This document shows, one piece after another, positions 1 to 9,037 of a stretch of 64,000 nt of DNA; within the stretch, counting starts at the first letter, position 1; each line of letters begins with the position of its first letter. This DNA is from Cercophora sp. LCS_1 (lineage: Eukaryota; Ascomycota; Sordariomycetes; Sordariales; Lasiosphaeriaceae). Both the position numbers and the translations under genes were made by a program. The stretch covers positions 310,001-374,000 of the forward strand of contig JAPZLL010000021.1 in NCBI GenBank assembly GCA_036250225.1, written 5' to 3'. Below the pieces are notes generated by a model. That model saw only the letters and a list, made by a program, of their open reading frames with translations, was not told the origin of the DNA and ran no database searches.

Positions 1-1173
1 TGTCCATGTTTGGCTCACTGAGGGGCCTAACGGGACCATTGGACAGAGGCTGAGATGGGTCGAATGCAGTCGAGGACCAGACACAAAGCCGCGAGGATGA
101 CATCTCGGGCGCCCTCAAATGTTCCATCACAAGGTCGGCACCAGCATGATAAGATATTGTCGTCCCAGCGGAGAAAGAAGCACACCAAGCGTCACCTAGT
201 CCTGCTTGGGGTAAGGACCTTGAGAGTTCGATGCCGTGTGGTGAGGTAATCTCGGCGGTGTCTGCCCAAGCGTAAACGCGAGCAATGTTGCCTGTTGTGG
301 CAACGTACCACTCGGGATTGGAAGGATGCTGGAATATGGACCTCAGAGTTGTGGCCAGTTCGTCATCGGGTGCGAGACTCCGGTCACGCGACCTTTGTCT
401 GTCCGTCTCGGCTGCTGACCCAGGGGGAGTCTTCGGATCCGGCGAAATCTCCCAGCACTGCTCGGCGTACCGACCTTGTACAAACCAAAACTCGATTGGC
501 AGTGAAGTTGAGAATAACCTTAACGACAACCCCGCCGAACCGCCTATCGAGTAATGCGACTGGCTTTTTGGTGCCTAGCTTGGAAAATGGCGCGTCCACA
601 CGCATGACGAGGACGCGCCCGGAGTCATCAGCCGAGGCCACCATAGACAGGCCAGACGCCAAGCTGACTGCAAACAAACTGATGACGGATGATCCGCGGG
701 CATGTCGGTAGAGAACGCTGACTTGTTTCCCATCAGCAGTCGAAAATACGGCAGTGTCTCCGTTGCTTTTGCCTGCCAAGAGGAATTCCTTGGCCGAAGA
801 CGGCAACAATGGACTGGTTATCTCCGGTTCCTCTTCGTCATCAATTATTATTATATCCGGTATTGGCGGGAAGGCCTTCCCATCAACTGCTTCACTTCCG
901 ATCGAGCTCTCAGTCCCACTATCGCTCTTCCTCACCGGGGCGGCCGGTGACCAAACTCGTCCATGTTGGCCCCGAATATCGACAAAGCGGCGTCCATCAG
1001 GGCTGAATGAAACCCCACGAAGACTTCGATCAGTCCCTGGTTACTGCCAAGGATGAGACTTCGTCCATCTGGAGAGCATCCCAAACTGAGTGCAAAGACG
1101 CCTGGTCGTTGATGCTGCAATTCCATTGTTGTGTAGTCGAAGACGCGCAGATTCCCATCCTGGTAGGAAACAG
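1..1173 (-). pseudogene. WD40 C-terminal part of the NACHT-WD40 gene (left of insertion, runs off window)
   Basis: This is the distal part of the NLR-like gene whose 5' part lies at 7972-12126. Seen directly: after the insertion point the minus strand reads SYQDGNLRVFDY, then a repeat with SPDGRSLILGSNQG, then GVSFSPDGRRFVDIRG and a blade-rich tail ending with SIFQHPSNPEWYV near base 300. These are standard motifs of the WD40 half of fungal NACHT-WD proteins. The frame changes near 1010-1030, between LIEVF and RSLRGVSFSPDG, where a stretch normally present in the family seems missing. It changes again at about 380-400. The reading frame is still open at base 1, so the 3' end is outside the window. 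With the transposon at 1174 and the nonsense codon at 10610, the gene is probably dead. Small unrecognised introns could explain one of the frame changes. Confidence 0.75.
1165..1173. repeat. Target-site duplication, left copy
   Basis: AGGAAACAG, identical to 7972-7980. On the gene strand it reads CTGTTTCCT and codes for the V-S of the interrupted WD40 repeat. Confidence 0.85.
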
Positions 1174-1184
1174 CCTAGTTTCGT

Positions 1185-1220
1185 GCGACGAATCTGGGCA
1201 CACGAAATTTCCTTTTTCGT
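1185..1220 (+). repeat. Terminal inverted repeat, left
   Basis: 36 bp beginning GCGACGAATCTGGG. It matches the reverse complement of 7936-7971 except at three positions (15, 18 and 20). It starts 11 bp inside the target duplication. Confidence 0.85.
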
Positions 1221-1228
1221 TCGTAATC

Positions 1229-1256
1229 TGAGCTGGGGTGAGCTAGGGTGAGCTGT
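1229..1256 (+). repeat. Subterminal TGAGCT motifs, left end of element
   Basis: Three copies of TGAGCTNG/TGAGCTGT start at 1229, 1239 and 1249, one helical turn apart, just inside the left inverted repeat. The spacing is what one expects of transposase-binding subterminal repeats; binding is inferred. Confidence 0.55.
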
Positions 1257-4184
1257 GGGGTGCTTTTGTTCTAGGGCTCTGGCGACTTCCTCTACGAACT
1301 GGAAACAGATTTAGCTAAAGTCACAGTACCAGATAACGCAAGCTTACCCCCAGGGCACTCCTACCGCGCGATGTGGTCTACGGCTTCTTGGCCCCAGTAC
1401 TGTTAGGCTCCGCGGTGAGCTGAGCTGGTGGCTACTGGGCGAGACGGTGAAAATCATGACTGTAAGAGCGGTTTGCGAATCAACTGGAGCAGTCAGCGCT
1501 ACAGAACCCCAAGATAAGAAGTATTACAGTGTCTTCAGATACGGTTACAGTAACGGCTACCCAGGGTGGACTAAGACGGTTCGCTACAGAACCAAGGAGC
1601 TTCAGTGGCTATACAACACCGTATCCAACTTCCCACACCTCCCACGCAATGAACTCTTACTAGCTACCGTCCGCAAGCAACCTACCAAAGGTCTCTTTAC
1701 ACAACATCTATTTACCACATTCATGTGGGCCCTGGTGATGAAGGGAATTCGCAAAGTGAAGAGGTTGATCTTTACGTATGTCGTCTGGCCATCGCCACCG
1801 TGGGGTTTTAGTCAACATCGGGAATCAAGGCCGTTCCTTTTCGAGAATGAGCGGGCTGTGAGGGGTGAGGAGAACGAAGTTTAGGACCCTAGACAAGACC
1901 GGGAACGATACTTGCGGGCGGGAGCACGAGGAGCTTCTCGTCAGTTCGAATCCAACCCATGCCGTAAAACGTGAGCTGTCACGGTGCCATCAGCTCCTGG
2001 AGTTGTATAACCCTGAGGAAGCACCGGCTTTGATGGGATTTAGGTGGGCATAACATATTGCTGATCTCTGATACCACATGTACATTGAGTTGATGGCTTC
2101 CGATTACTCGGTTATCATCTCCATCTTCTTGCAAAAAAAGCAGGCACAATACAGGTCCCCCCAGGTGTACGACAGAACCTCGTATAGTACATCCTTGCGG
2201 TCGAGGTCAAAGAGCTGGTGGAACTATCGATTTGCAATAGTTGCCACAGAAGCGCAATTGCCACTGCGCAGCTTGCTTGTTCATAACTATAAGAATGAGA
2301 CCTCTAGCTTTCCAGAGAGCGAGAGAGAGAAGATGAAAAAGCAATACAGCCAAGCAGATTGCAACCCTACCAATTCCGCCAAATCCAGAATGTCGTCATC
2401 TAACAGTCCGGCCCACCCCCAACATCTTACGCTTCTTCTTCGCTACATAATTTGCCAGATAATCAAGCCGCCGACTGCTTTCACTTAGGCACTGGGGCGC
2501 TCCACTCGTCGAAGCTGTCATCCTACTAAATGCCAAGCCATCCACAGTCTCGTCATCACTCCGGAGTATTGGGTGGAGCCGGAGGAGGCTGTGGTGGAGG
2601 TGTGTCTGGAGGAGTAGGTAGACCACTCATGATCTAAATTATAACCTAGTTACCAGGAGATTCTCTCTGCTTGTCGGGGTTGTCGGGGTTGTGTGAACTG
2701 TTGATAAAAGGCAACTTACTAGGTGCTCTGGTGTGTGTTTGGGGTGGGTTGTAAGATCTAGGTGATGGCTCTTGATAAGATGCTTGTGGGATACGACGAT
2801 GCTCCTCGCTCTTCAAAAAAATTGGGATGGACGGCCCGAATATATGCCCATACTGCCCCCTGCCCAATAAAAAAAGTAAATTACTGATCATGAACGATAA
2901 AACTTTCACTTTGCCCAGCTAGTGCCTGTGTAACCGGAGCTGGACACTCCAGTACGCCCGAACGGTATCTGTGTAACGAGAGATGCAGCTCGACGCGGCC
3001 CACACAGCAGGAGTTCAACCAATTAGAGGATGAATTGGTAAATCGAGGTTGCCGGTTGCATTAGCGAAATATTGGTGATGCCCGTACATTTCTTGGCCTT
3101 TAGGCGTTGAGTGGTCTCATTCAAGAGCATCCTCTGCAGCCCTGCCACTCGGAGCCTGCATGGCAGGTAGGCAGAAATGCCGCACGACGTGCCCAGGCTC
3201 AATTCCCCTCCTCGCTCTCCAACCTCATTCCCTGGCCCTCCATCCCCACTCGGCGAACAAGTAGTTCATGTTCCTTGATTAAGCGTTGCCCACGAGGAAG
3301 CCCAATTCTAAATGTGACGGATAGCGTAATCAAGAAGAAGGGCTGAGCACCATGCTTGGGGGTGTGTGGTGTGTGGTGTCTATGATGTGCGGGGGCTATG
3401 GTGGTGTGGTGAAGAAGAGGATGGACTTCACTGCGTGCCTATTTTCTCCGGTATTTTCCGGATTGATATAGGTTCGGTTCGGCCAGCAAAGTTTTCTTGC
3501 CGGTGACTCGATACGCCGGTGACTCGATGGCTGCTATCACCGGTGATGTAATATTAAGGTTAGGTTTGTTGTTTTTCTGGTGCCGGGTATGGCATTAATG
3601 TTTGTGGCTTTTTTCCCCTCTGGCTTTGCGTTGCTGCACGCAGCCACGATAAATTTCCGAAACAAGACGCGACGTAGTCATGAAGGCCCATTAGTACGAT
3701 AAAAAGGAAAAGAGGTCGAAGCTCGGCAAAGGATAGCTCTCAGTTTGCAAAGCCTGGGATGCGATACGGTCTGAAAGAACATAGGTTCTGGGGCTGGGAA
3801 TTTCTTTGTGTAGATTGGTCCCGGACTTGTCCCGGGCGGGCCAATTTTACGTTGCGAGGAAAAGCGCCCGTTTCCAATTTATTTGTGTATGCTACAAAAA
3901 TATTAAAGCGGCATTTCAATCTGTAGAAGAAAGCAAGCCTGCATTGAACTCAGTCAGGAGAAGCTTTGCACTGATGAGTCAAAAGATGAATTCCAGGTTT
4001 ACAACGTGGTAATTGTATATTGCTTGTGTTCAATCTCTGGTGCTCGGTTGCTTCGCCGTGCAGCCTCTATTATTAAGAAAACATGCATTAGTTCAAACTC
4101 CGTCCCCGGGGCCCGTTTTCCACCCCATGAATACAGTTTTCTGGCGGGCCGAAACGCGTGGCTCTGCTGATTACTGCTTATTTC
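1257..4184. other. Left interior of the transposon, no recognised gene
   Basis: Contains scattered short open frames, the longest at 1447-1884 (+, 145 codons, lysine/tyrosine-rich, unrecognised). A proline-rich stretch on the minus strand near 2560-2635 reads PTPPDTPPPQPPP and is followed by a basic segment; it could be the remains of a gene. A GT-rich simple stretch lies at about 3360-3420, and a 14-bp repeat (GCCGGTGACTCGAT) occurs near 3500. Nothing resembles a DDE transposase. Confidence 0.4.
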
Positions 4185-5639
4185 CTAGACCCGAGTGTTG
4201 AAGAGAACCACCTGCACGGTCATGTCATCTCGCACACGCCGGGCAGATGGAGCGGTAAAAGCTAGCCGTCCTGCTACCAGCTCGTGGTGGTTTCCACCAA
4301 TGGCATTGCGCACTAGGTGCACAGCGACATTCTTGTCCTGGACCGTTATTCTCTCCTCCGCAAACTTCCAGTTTACTCCTTTCCAGAAGTGGCTGAAGTC
4401 GAACGGCCCGTAGGTCGGCCCCGGGGTATTGCTGGCTCCTCCCCCCACCGCCGCCTGCACATCCACCCACTTCCCCACCAAGTCGACGGCCTGCTGATTT
4501 GAGACGGTATACCACATGCCGTCTGTTGCCATGATCAAGAAAGAGGGCTTGCTGGGATCGATCTTGGTAGACGTCACAACCGGCTCAGCTGTCAGATATG
4601 GCGGCGTTTGGAAATCGTACTTTGGCGTCAGGGGTGCTGTCCCATAGAACCTCCGCACAAAGTCCCGCTGCAGTTCCAATGGCCACTTCCACCGGCAATC
4701 GCCGAAGGCGCGCGACACCATCATCCCGAGAACTCGCCCGCCTTTGATGATGTCTTCTTCGCCAGGGTGTTCCTTGCTAAGCCTAGCGGCCTCGTCCTCG
4801 TTGTCCCCAGTTTGATCCACCGACAAGGGTATCGCCTGCCACTTGCCGTCGTCGCCCTTTCGCCCGAGCACGGCTCTTGAATCGCCAGTACAAGCCACGT
4901 GCAATGTGCTTGTGGCAGGGTCGTAGACTGAAAGCAACGCGCATGAACCAGCATAAGCGAGAGCCAACTTCTTCACCTTGTTTTGCAGCGGTTCTTCGCT
5001 CTGAGCAACATCCGCAGCTGTCTTGAGGATGGCATCGTCAAGTTCCACGAAGCCCGTTTTAATGGCGTGCTGAACCACCTCGTCTGCTACGCCTCCTCGC
5101 GCAGTCGCCGTTGGTCTGACTTGGCCCAGGCAGCGCCGCACAAACGATAAAAGTTGCTTCGTGAGCAAATCTGCCGTTTGCCAGCCTGCGTGCCCATCAA
5201 AAACACCCCAGGCCATCCACTCATTGCCGTCACCCAATGGCGAGGGGAATCTGCCGTGGGTGAACCGGTCTTCGCATGGATCGTTGGCAGCCAGCTGAGT
5301 GCCGTCGTATCTGCTAACGCCGGCCACGCCTCCAACACGAAAAGAATATGCCTCTTTCGATAGCATGCGTGTCACCTCTTCTTCAGAGGGACCAGGCTCA
5401 ACGACCAGGTGCTCGGCTGGTGAAATGCCGAGGCGGGGCACTTCGTCGCGGGTCGTCAGCAGCCACCAAAGGCATGACGCGCTGACTGCGCTGGCAATCA
5501 CAATGGATCTTGTCGCTTTGCTAGAGCCCGAGGCTGTGGAGGAGCCCGAGGCTGGGGAGATATTCCTGACCTGCGTCCGCAAGATTGGGCGGGTGGCCAC
5601 ACGACCAGGACGCGTCCGAGCCACGCGCTGAAGCAACAT
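4185..5639 (-). CDS. Mitochondrial-type PP2C protein phosphatase (transposon cargo)
   Basis: A single uninterrupted frame of 484 codons from the ATG at 5639; a frame-open start 23 codons upstream (5708) is less likely. The N-terminus MLLQRVARTRPGRVATRP is Arg-rich and lacks acidic residues, like a mitochondrial presequence, and a hydrophobic segment follows (about residues 46-62). All metal-binding PP2C motifs are present: ED in NDPCEDRF, DG in VFDGHAG, GDSRAVLG, ATDGMW, and the final DD in RDDMTVQVV. The family comprises Mg/Mn-dependent Ser/Thr phosphatases; organellar members such as yeast Ptc5 and Ptc6 dephosphorylate pyruvate dehydrogenase, so a matrix role is likely but inferred. The gene lies wholly inside the 1174-7971 element, is intact and has no introns, unlike most neighbours. 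Confidence 0.88.
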   Translation of the reverse strand: MLLQRVARTRPGRVATRPILRTQVRNISPASGSSTASGSSKATRSIVIASAVSASCLWWLLTTRDEVPRLGISPAEHLVVEPGPSEEEVTRMLSKEAYSFRVGGVAGVSRYDGTQLAANDPCEDRFTHGRFPSPLGDGNEWMAWGVFDGHAGWQTADLLTKQLLSFVRRCLGQVRPTATARGGVADEVVQHAIKTGFVELDDAILKTAADVAQSEEPLQNKVKKLALAYAGSCALLSVYDPATSTLHVACTGDSRAVLGRKGDDGKWQAIPLSVDQTGDNEDEAARLSKEHPGEEDIIKGGRVLGMMVSRAFGDCRWKWPLELQRDFVRRFYGTAPLTPKYDFQTPPYLTAEPVVTSTKIDPSKPSFLIMATDGMWYTVSNQQAVDLVGKWVDVQAAVGGGASNTPGPTYGPFDFSHFWKGVNWKFAEERITVQDKNVAVHLVRNAIGGNHHELVAGRLAFTAPSARRVRDDMTVQVVLFNTRV

Positions 5640-6106
5640 GTTGCGAGGGCGGCAAAACGGGCGACCAGCTGTATTGTGGGGTGGCGTTGCGCTTTCGTAA
5701 TAAAGCAAGCTTCCTTGTTGGCCTATAGGTGGGTTGTCTTCGTTCTTCGGGTGCGATTGTGGAGGCGGTGCTCCAAAGCCGAAAGAAAACGAGAGTGGGA
5801 TTCAAAGAAAATCGGCAACAGATCCCGGGTGTCGGAACGGGCTAATCTAATTCCGGGCCGAACCCAGTGCCAGATCTCACTGGCGCGATAACCATTAAGC
5901 GCCGTGGCGGGGTTCTGTACGCTGAGCCCGCAAATCTTCATGCGGGGCGCCTGGTAGGTCGCCCAGCTTGGGGCCGTCCTCACCGTCAACCACTGTTGGC
6001 AAAAAGTTTAGAAATTTAAAACTACTTGCAGTCCATGTGGATCAAACACATGGCCTTTACATGTATGAATGCATCCTCCACATGTGCCCGCCCCCCCTCC
6101 CCCCCG

Positions 6107-6548
6107 TTACAAAAGTGCGGCGGTCCCACTCGTCGAAGTCGAAACTTTGGTCGCGGTCCCACCAGCCGTCGACGTTGACGTCCCTGCCCCCGTCCTACCC
6201 GGGGTAACGGTCGTAAAGACGCTAATGGACGTCATGCTCGGTACCGCGACCTTCGGCATGGTAGGAACGAAGCCAAGGTATTTGCTGTAGACGCTCTCGC
6301 AGCCGGCCTTGTCGGTGACGGCGAGCTCCTCGAGCTGGAACCCCCATTTAATGCTGCTGATTTCGGCGCGCCAGGGAGGCGAACTGGGCTTCACACCCGC
6401 CCGAAATAGCGCCGGCTTGGCGGGGGAATTATTAATGCGCGAGCATCGCGTCGGGAGGTGCGGTGATGATGGGTGCGGGCTCAGCCGCGGCATTCGCAGC
6501 GCTGGACGCTACCAGGGCGGCGACGGTGACGTGGACGAGGAAATGCAT
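6107..6548 (-). pseudogene. Small secreted protein gene, frameshifted
   Basis: From the ATG at 6548 the minus strand codes a good signal peptide (MHFLVHVTVAALVASSAANA) and then APIITAPPDAMLAH before a stop near 6435. The next frame continues without stops, with INNSPAKPALF, SIKWGFQLEEL, CESVYSKYLGFVP and a Ser/Thr/Gly-rich tail ending at 6107, which looks like one protein of about 145 residues. A one-base change near 6435-6440 separates the two halves and no good GT-AG intron fits. This is most likely a disrupted secreted, possibly wall-associated, protein gene. It is the second host-like gene in the transposon. The family is not recognised. Confidence 0.5.
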
Positions 6549-7879
6549 CTTGCTGACGGGTAAGGTTGGTGAAACTGTAAGGGAATGCCCGGAAAGTGAC
6601 TAAGGATTAGATTCCGGTAAGTGAATCGCGTCCACTATTTATTTTTCCCATTAAAGACAAAGCAGGTGATACCTTGGACAAGCGGCACAGCATTATGCAA
6701 TTTTCTTGCAACGGCGCTGCTTGGCTTGGCAGGATCTAGCGGGAGAACAATATTTCATCCAAAAGTTACTGCGCGGTGCCTTGCAAGGTACACAGAGTTT
6801 ATTGGTCTGGCGGAAGCTGAACACTGTCAAACTCAGCAATTAGCCAAGGTTCTCGTTGACTCACAAACCACCTATGGAAATGCTTGAATTGTCTCAAGGC
6901 CGTGCTCACGTCCCATCAACTGGTTCGAGCAGTTGGTCTGGGGCAAGAGACCACTGGAACTACCCGTACTACATACAATTCGGCATCGACCCGGTCGCCT
7001 GATTTGACACCCCTTGCTCTGACATACGCAGACATTGAAGGTCTAGACTTCAGCCTCCAACAAATATTACACACTGTGGTGCTGATGGAGGTAGATCTGC
7101 GAGCTGATGATAGCTGCATTATTGACGGCCTAATTAATGTATTCCCCTACTCGATCTACAAGATCAGAAATCACTTCCTAGTCTCCTCACCGTCCGCCAG
7201 AGGCTCGTGAGATATGCTGCCTTGGGATGGTCGGCTCACGTGAGTGTTCCCAAGCTGTGACGGGCCAAAATTGCCATCAGACCAAAAAGGCACCTGCAGC
7301 CGGTGTCAAACAAGAACCACAGTCCGCTCAGTCCACCCACCCTAAGTCCCCTCAAATGTATTCTTCCTCGGATCGACATGGGGTTTACCAAAGGGATTTA
7401 CTTTTGCTCTGGCGAACTGCGGAGCAGTTCGCATTCCCGGTTGTAAATCCCAGATTCCCCTCCTCACAAACTGCCCATCAACGCCGGTTGGTGCCAAGAG
7501 CAGACCCCGTATGTGGGCGCTGAGGGCATCGTGGAGCATATCCCAACGCGCGAGAAACAATGCGACATACTTTCTCGGCTCGGCTCTACCCTGTTGCCTC
7601 CGCTCATTCTCTTCGTTGACGGGTGTCCGGATCACGCTCTGCTCAACCTGTCGGAAACACTGCACCTTGGAATAGGTGGAAATGAGGTGGGTTGCAATGG
7701 CTTGATTGTATTGCGCCTGGGAGGTTGTTCTTTTTCTTCTAGAGGTTCTGGCTCAATGCCAGAACCTCCTCCTTTATAGACAAAACCGTAAGATTCAGCT
7801 TCGTCAACACCATAGCCGAGGCTGACTAGTGTTCAGGCAGTGCCAGGGCCCCTGAAACTCCATTCTTTCTGACAAATCC
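6549..7879. other. Right interior of the transposon, weak coding signal
   Basis: A minus-strand frame from about 7720 to 7342 (QAIATHLISTYSK then SVIRTPVNEENERRQQG and ARWDMLHDALSAHIRGLL) has the look of real coding sequence but was not recognised and has no clear start. It may be the relic of a gene carried by the element. A plus-strand frame at 6884-7210 is also open but unremarkable. No transposase motif was seen. Confidence 0.3.
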
Positions 7880-7919
7880 TGAGCCGGCCCTGAGCCGGCA
7901 CTGAGCCGGGGTGAGTGAC
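7880..7919 (+). repeat. Subterminal TGAGCCGG motifs, right end of element
   Basis: TGAGCCGG starts at 7880, 7891 and 7902, followed by a weaker TGAGTGAC at 7912. The motifs lie on the same strand as those of the left end, so the subterminal arrays are direct and not inverted. Confidence 0.55.
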
Positions 7920-7935
7920 GTCACGTGGGCGCGGT

Positions 7936-7971
7936 ACGAAAAAGGAAATTTGGCGTCCCCAGATTCGTCGC
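7936..7971 (-). repeat. Terminal inverted repeat, right
   Basis: Reverse complement begins GCGACGAATCTGGG and ends TTTTTCGT, like the left copy. It abuts the target duplication directly. Confidence 0.85.
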
Positions 7972-7980
7972 AGGAAACAG
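7972..7980. repeat. Target-site duplication, right copy
   Basis: AGGAAACAG, directly abutting the right inverted repeat. It is the second copy of the 9-bp target and marks the last intact WD40 codons before the insertion. Confidence 0.85.
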
Positions 7981-8292
7981 TTAGGGTGGGTATTTCGGGG
8001 TTCGGGTTGAAAGCAATGTCGTCAATCCCGTTGTTTTCAAAGTCAGTCTGGCAAAATCCGAGTAACCTTGATTCGAGCGCGTTCCAGACCAGGATAGGAT
8101 GCCCACGGTAGCCGACAGCGAGAAGCACCGCATCTCCGTGGATCATAAAGGCAGCTTTGCTCGGAGGTTGGGTGGGAATGACGTCCTGGCCTAGCATGTC
8201 GGAAAAACAATCTTCTTCTCCGGGATCCATGTCCTTCCATGAGATTGTATCCTGATCCGCCGAAATCAAGTTCCTGGAGGCACAATGTAAGT

Positions 8293-8324
8293 CAAGAATG
8301 CAAGAATGCAAGAATGCAAGAATG
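8293..8324 (+). repeat. 8-bp tandem repeat inside a WD40 intron
   Basis: Four perfect copies of CAAGAATG lie within the predicted intron 8274-8357. They lengthen an otherwise ordinary fungal intron to 84 nt and keep its donor and acceptor. Confidence 0.8.
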
Positions 8325-9037
8325 CAAGGCTGCAAAAGGTGGGGTTTACCTAATTACCATTTAGTCATTTCGCTAGACTGAAACGCGCATAGTAATTCAT
8401 TGACACCAAGGAAGATGGCCGCGAGGGATGGCGACTGTATCTGAAAAGAATGCAATGTCGTGCCAGTTTTGGTCTCATGCACCACCACATATTTACTGCC
8501 ACAAGAGACAAGGTAAGTATCATCTGAGTCGGGGCTGAATTGCAGCACTCTGATCCTCTCAGGGTGTCGCATATGTCGGATTCGTTGGACGGGACCCGGA
8601 TCATAGTGTGATATCTGTCCAGTGGAGAGGCCAATGGTGAAAAAGCGGTCTCCATGAGCCACTGCGGTGGTCTGCCCTCGCTGGAAGTCCATATGAATAA
8701 GACAGTCGTCCCAAGAGCCAAGGGGTAAGCCTCGAACGATCAAGCCAGCCCCTAGAGATGAAAAAGATCGGGTGGTGTCTTGTGCTACAAAGGTGCGGTA
8801 CAGCACTGAGTCGGGCGGACAGAGAGGCGGGATAAGACAATGTATCGATGAAGGACAGGCTAGAAGCTGGGTACGAAACTTTGCGGCAACTCGGATCAGG
8901 TCCTGGTTATCAATGAGTCAGTCTCAAGGTTGACAATGGCTTAGCCAAACCTTAGGCCGCATCGGCGGGATGCATTCCAGGAAGACATTGGAAGGTATCT
9001 GGTAGTGGGAGATGGGGCGTGGTTGAATTCAACGTAC

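Larger units (their letters stand above)
1174..7971. mobile_element. 6.8 kb TIR DNA transposon carrying host-like genes, no transposase seen
   Basis: The element is bounded by 9-bp direct duplications (AGGAAACAG, 1165-1173 and 7972-7980) and by 36-bp inverted repeats (1185-1220 and 7936-7971) that match at 33 of 36 positions. Both ends also carry three TGAGCYRG-like motifs spaced 10-11 bp. If the insert and one target copy are removed, the WD40 coding frame of the host gene joins without a gap (TLTVS then YQDGNLR), which shows this is an insertion and not a gene border. A 9-bp duplication fits Mutator-like elements; this superfamily assignment is inference. The left end has 11 extra bases (1174-1184) between the duplication and the inverted repeat. 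Cargo is an intact PP2C gene (4185-5639) and a broken secreted-protein gene (6107-6548). No transposase domain was recognised in any frame, so the element looks non-autonomous. Confidence 0.85.
7972..8998 (-). pseudogene. NACHT-WD40 gene, linker and first WD40 blades (right of insertion)
   Basis: Exons read 8998-8951, 8902-8358 and 8273-7972 on the minus strand. The first codes IPSNVFLECIPPMRPK. The second codes DLIRVAAKFRTQLLACPSS, which is the conserved join between the NACHT helical region and the WD40 propeller in this family, then repeats such as VLQFSPDSDDTYLVSCGSK. The third codes NLISADQDTISWKD and ILVWNALESRLLGF and stops abruptly at TLTVS, where the transposon begins. The intron 8903-8950 has good signals. 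The one at 8999-9037 is only 39 nt, unusually short. The intron at 8274-8357 contains an 8-bp tandem repeat. The reading frame continues at 1164 on the far side of the insertion. Confidence 0.75.

Noticed and set aside
1865..1965. tRNA-like box B (AGTTCGAATCC) near 1945
   Set aside because: No matching box A, no acceptor-stem pairing could be drawn around it.
1174..7971. Giant Starship-type element or LTR retrotransposon
   Set aside because: Ends are inverted, not direct long repeats; no tyrosine-recombinase captain, gag or pol sequence; the target duplication is 9 bp.
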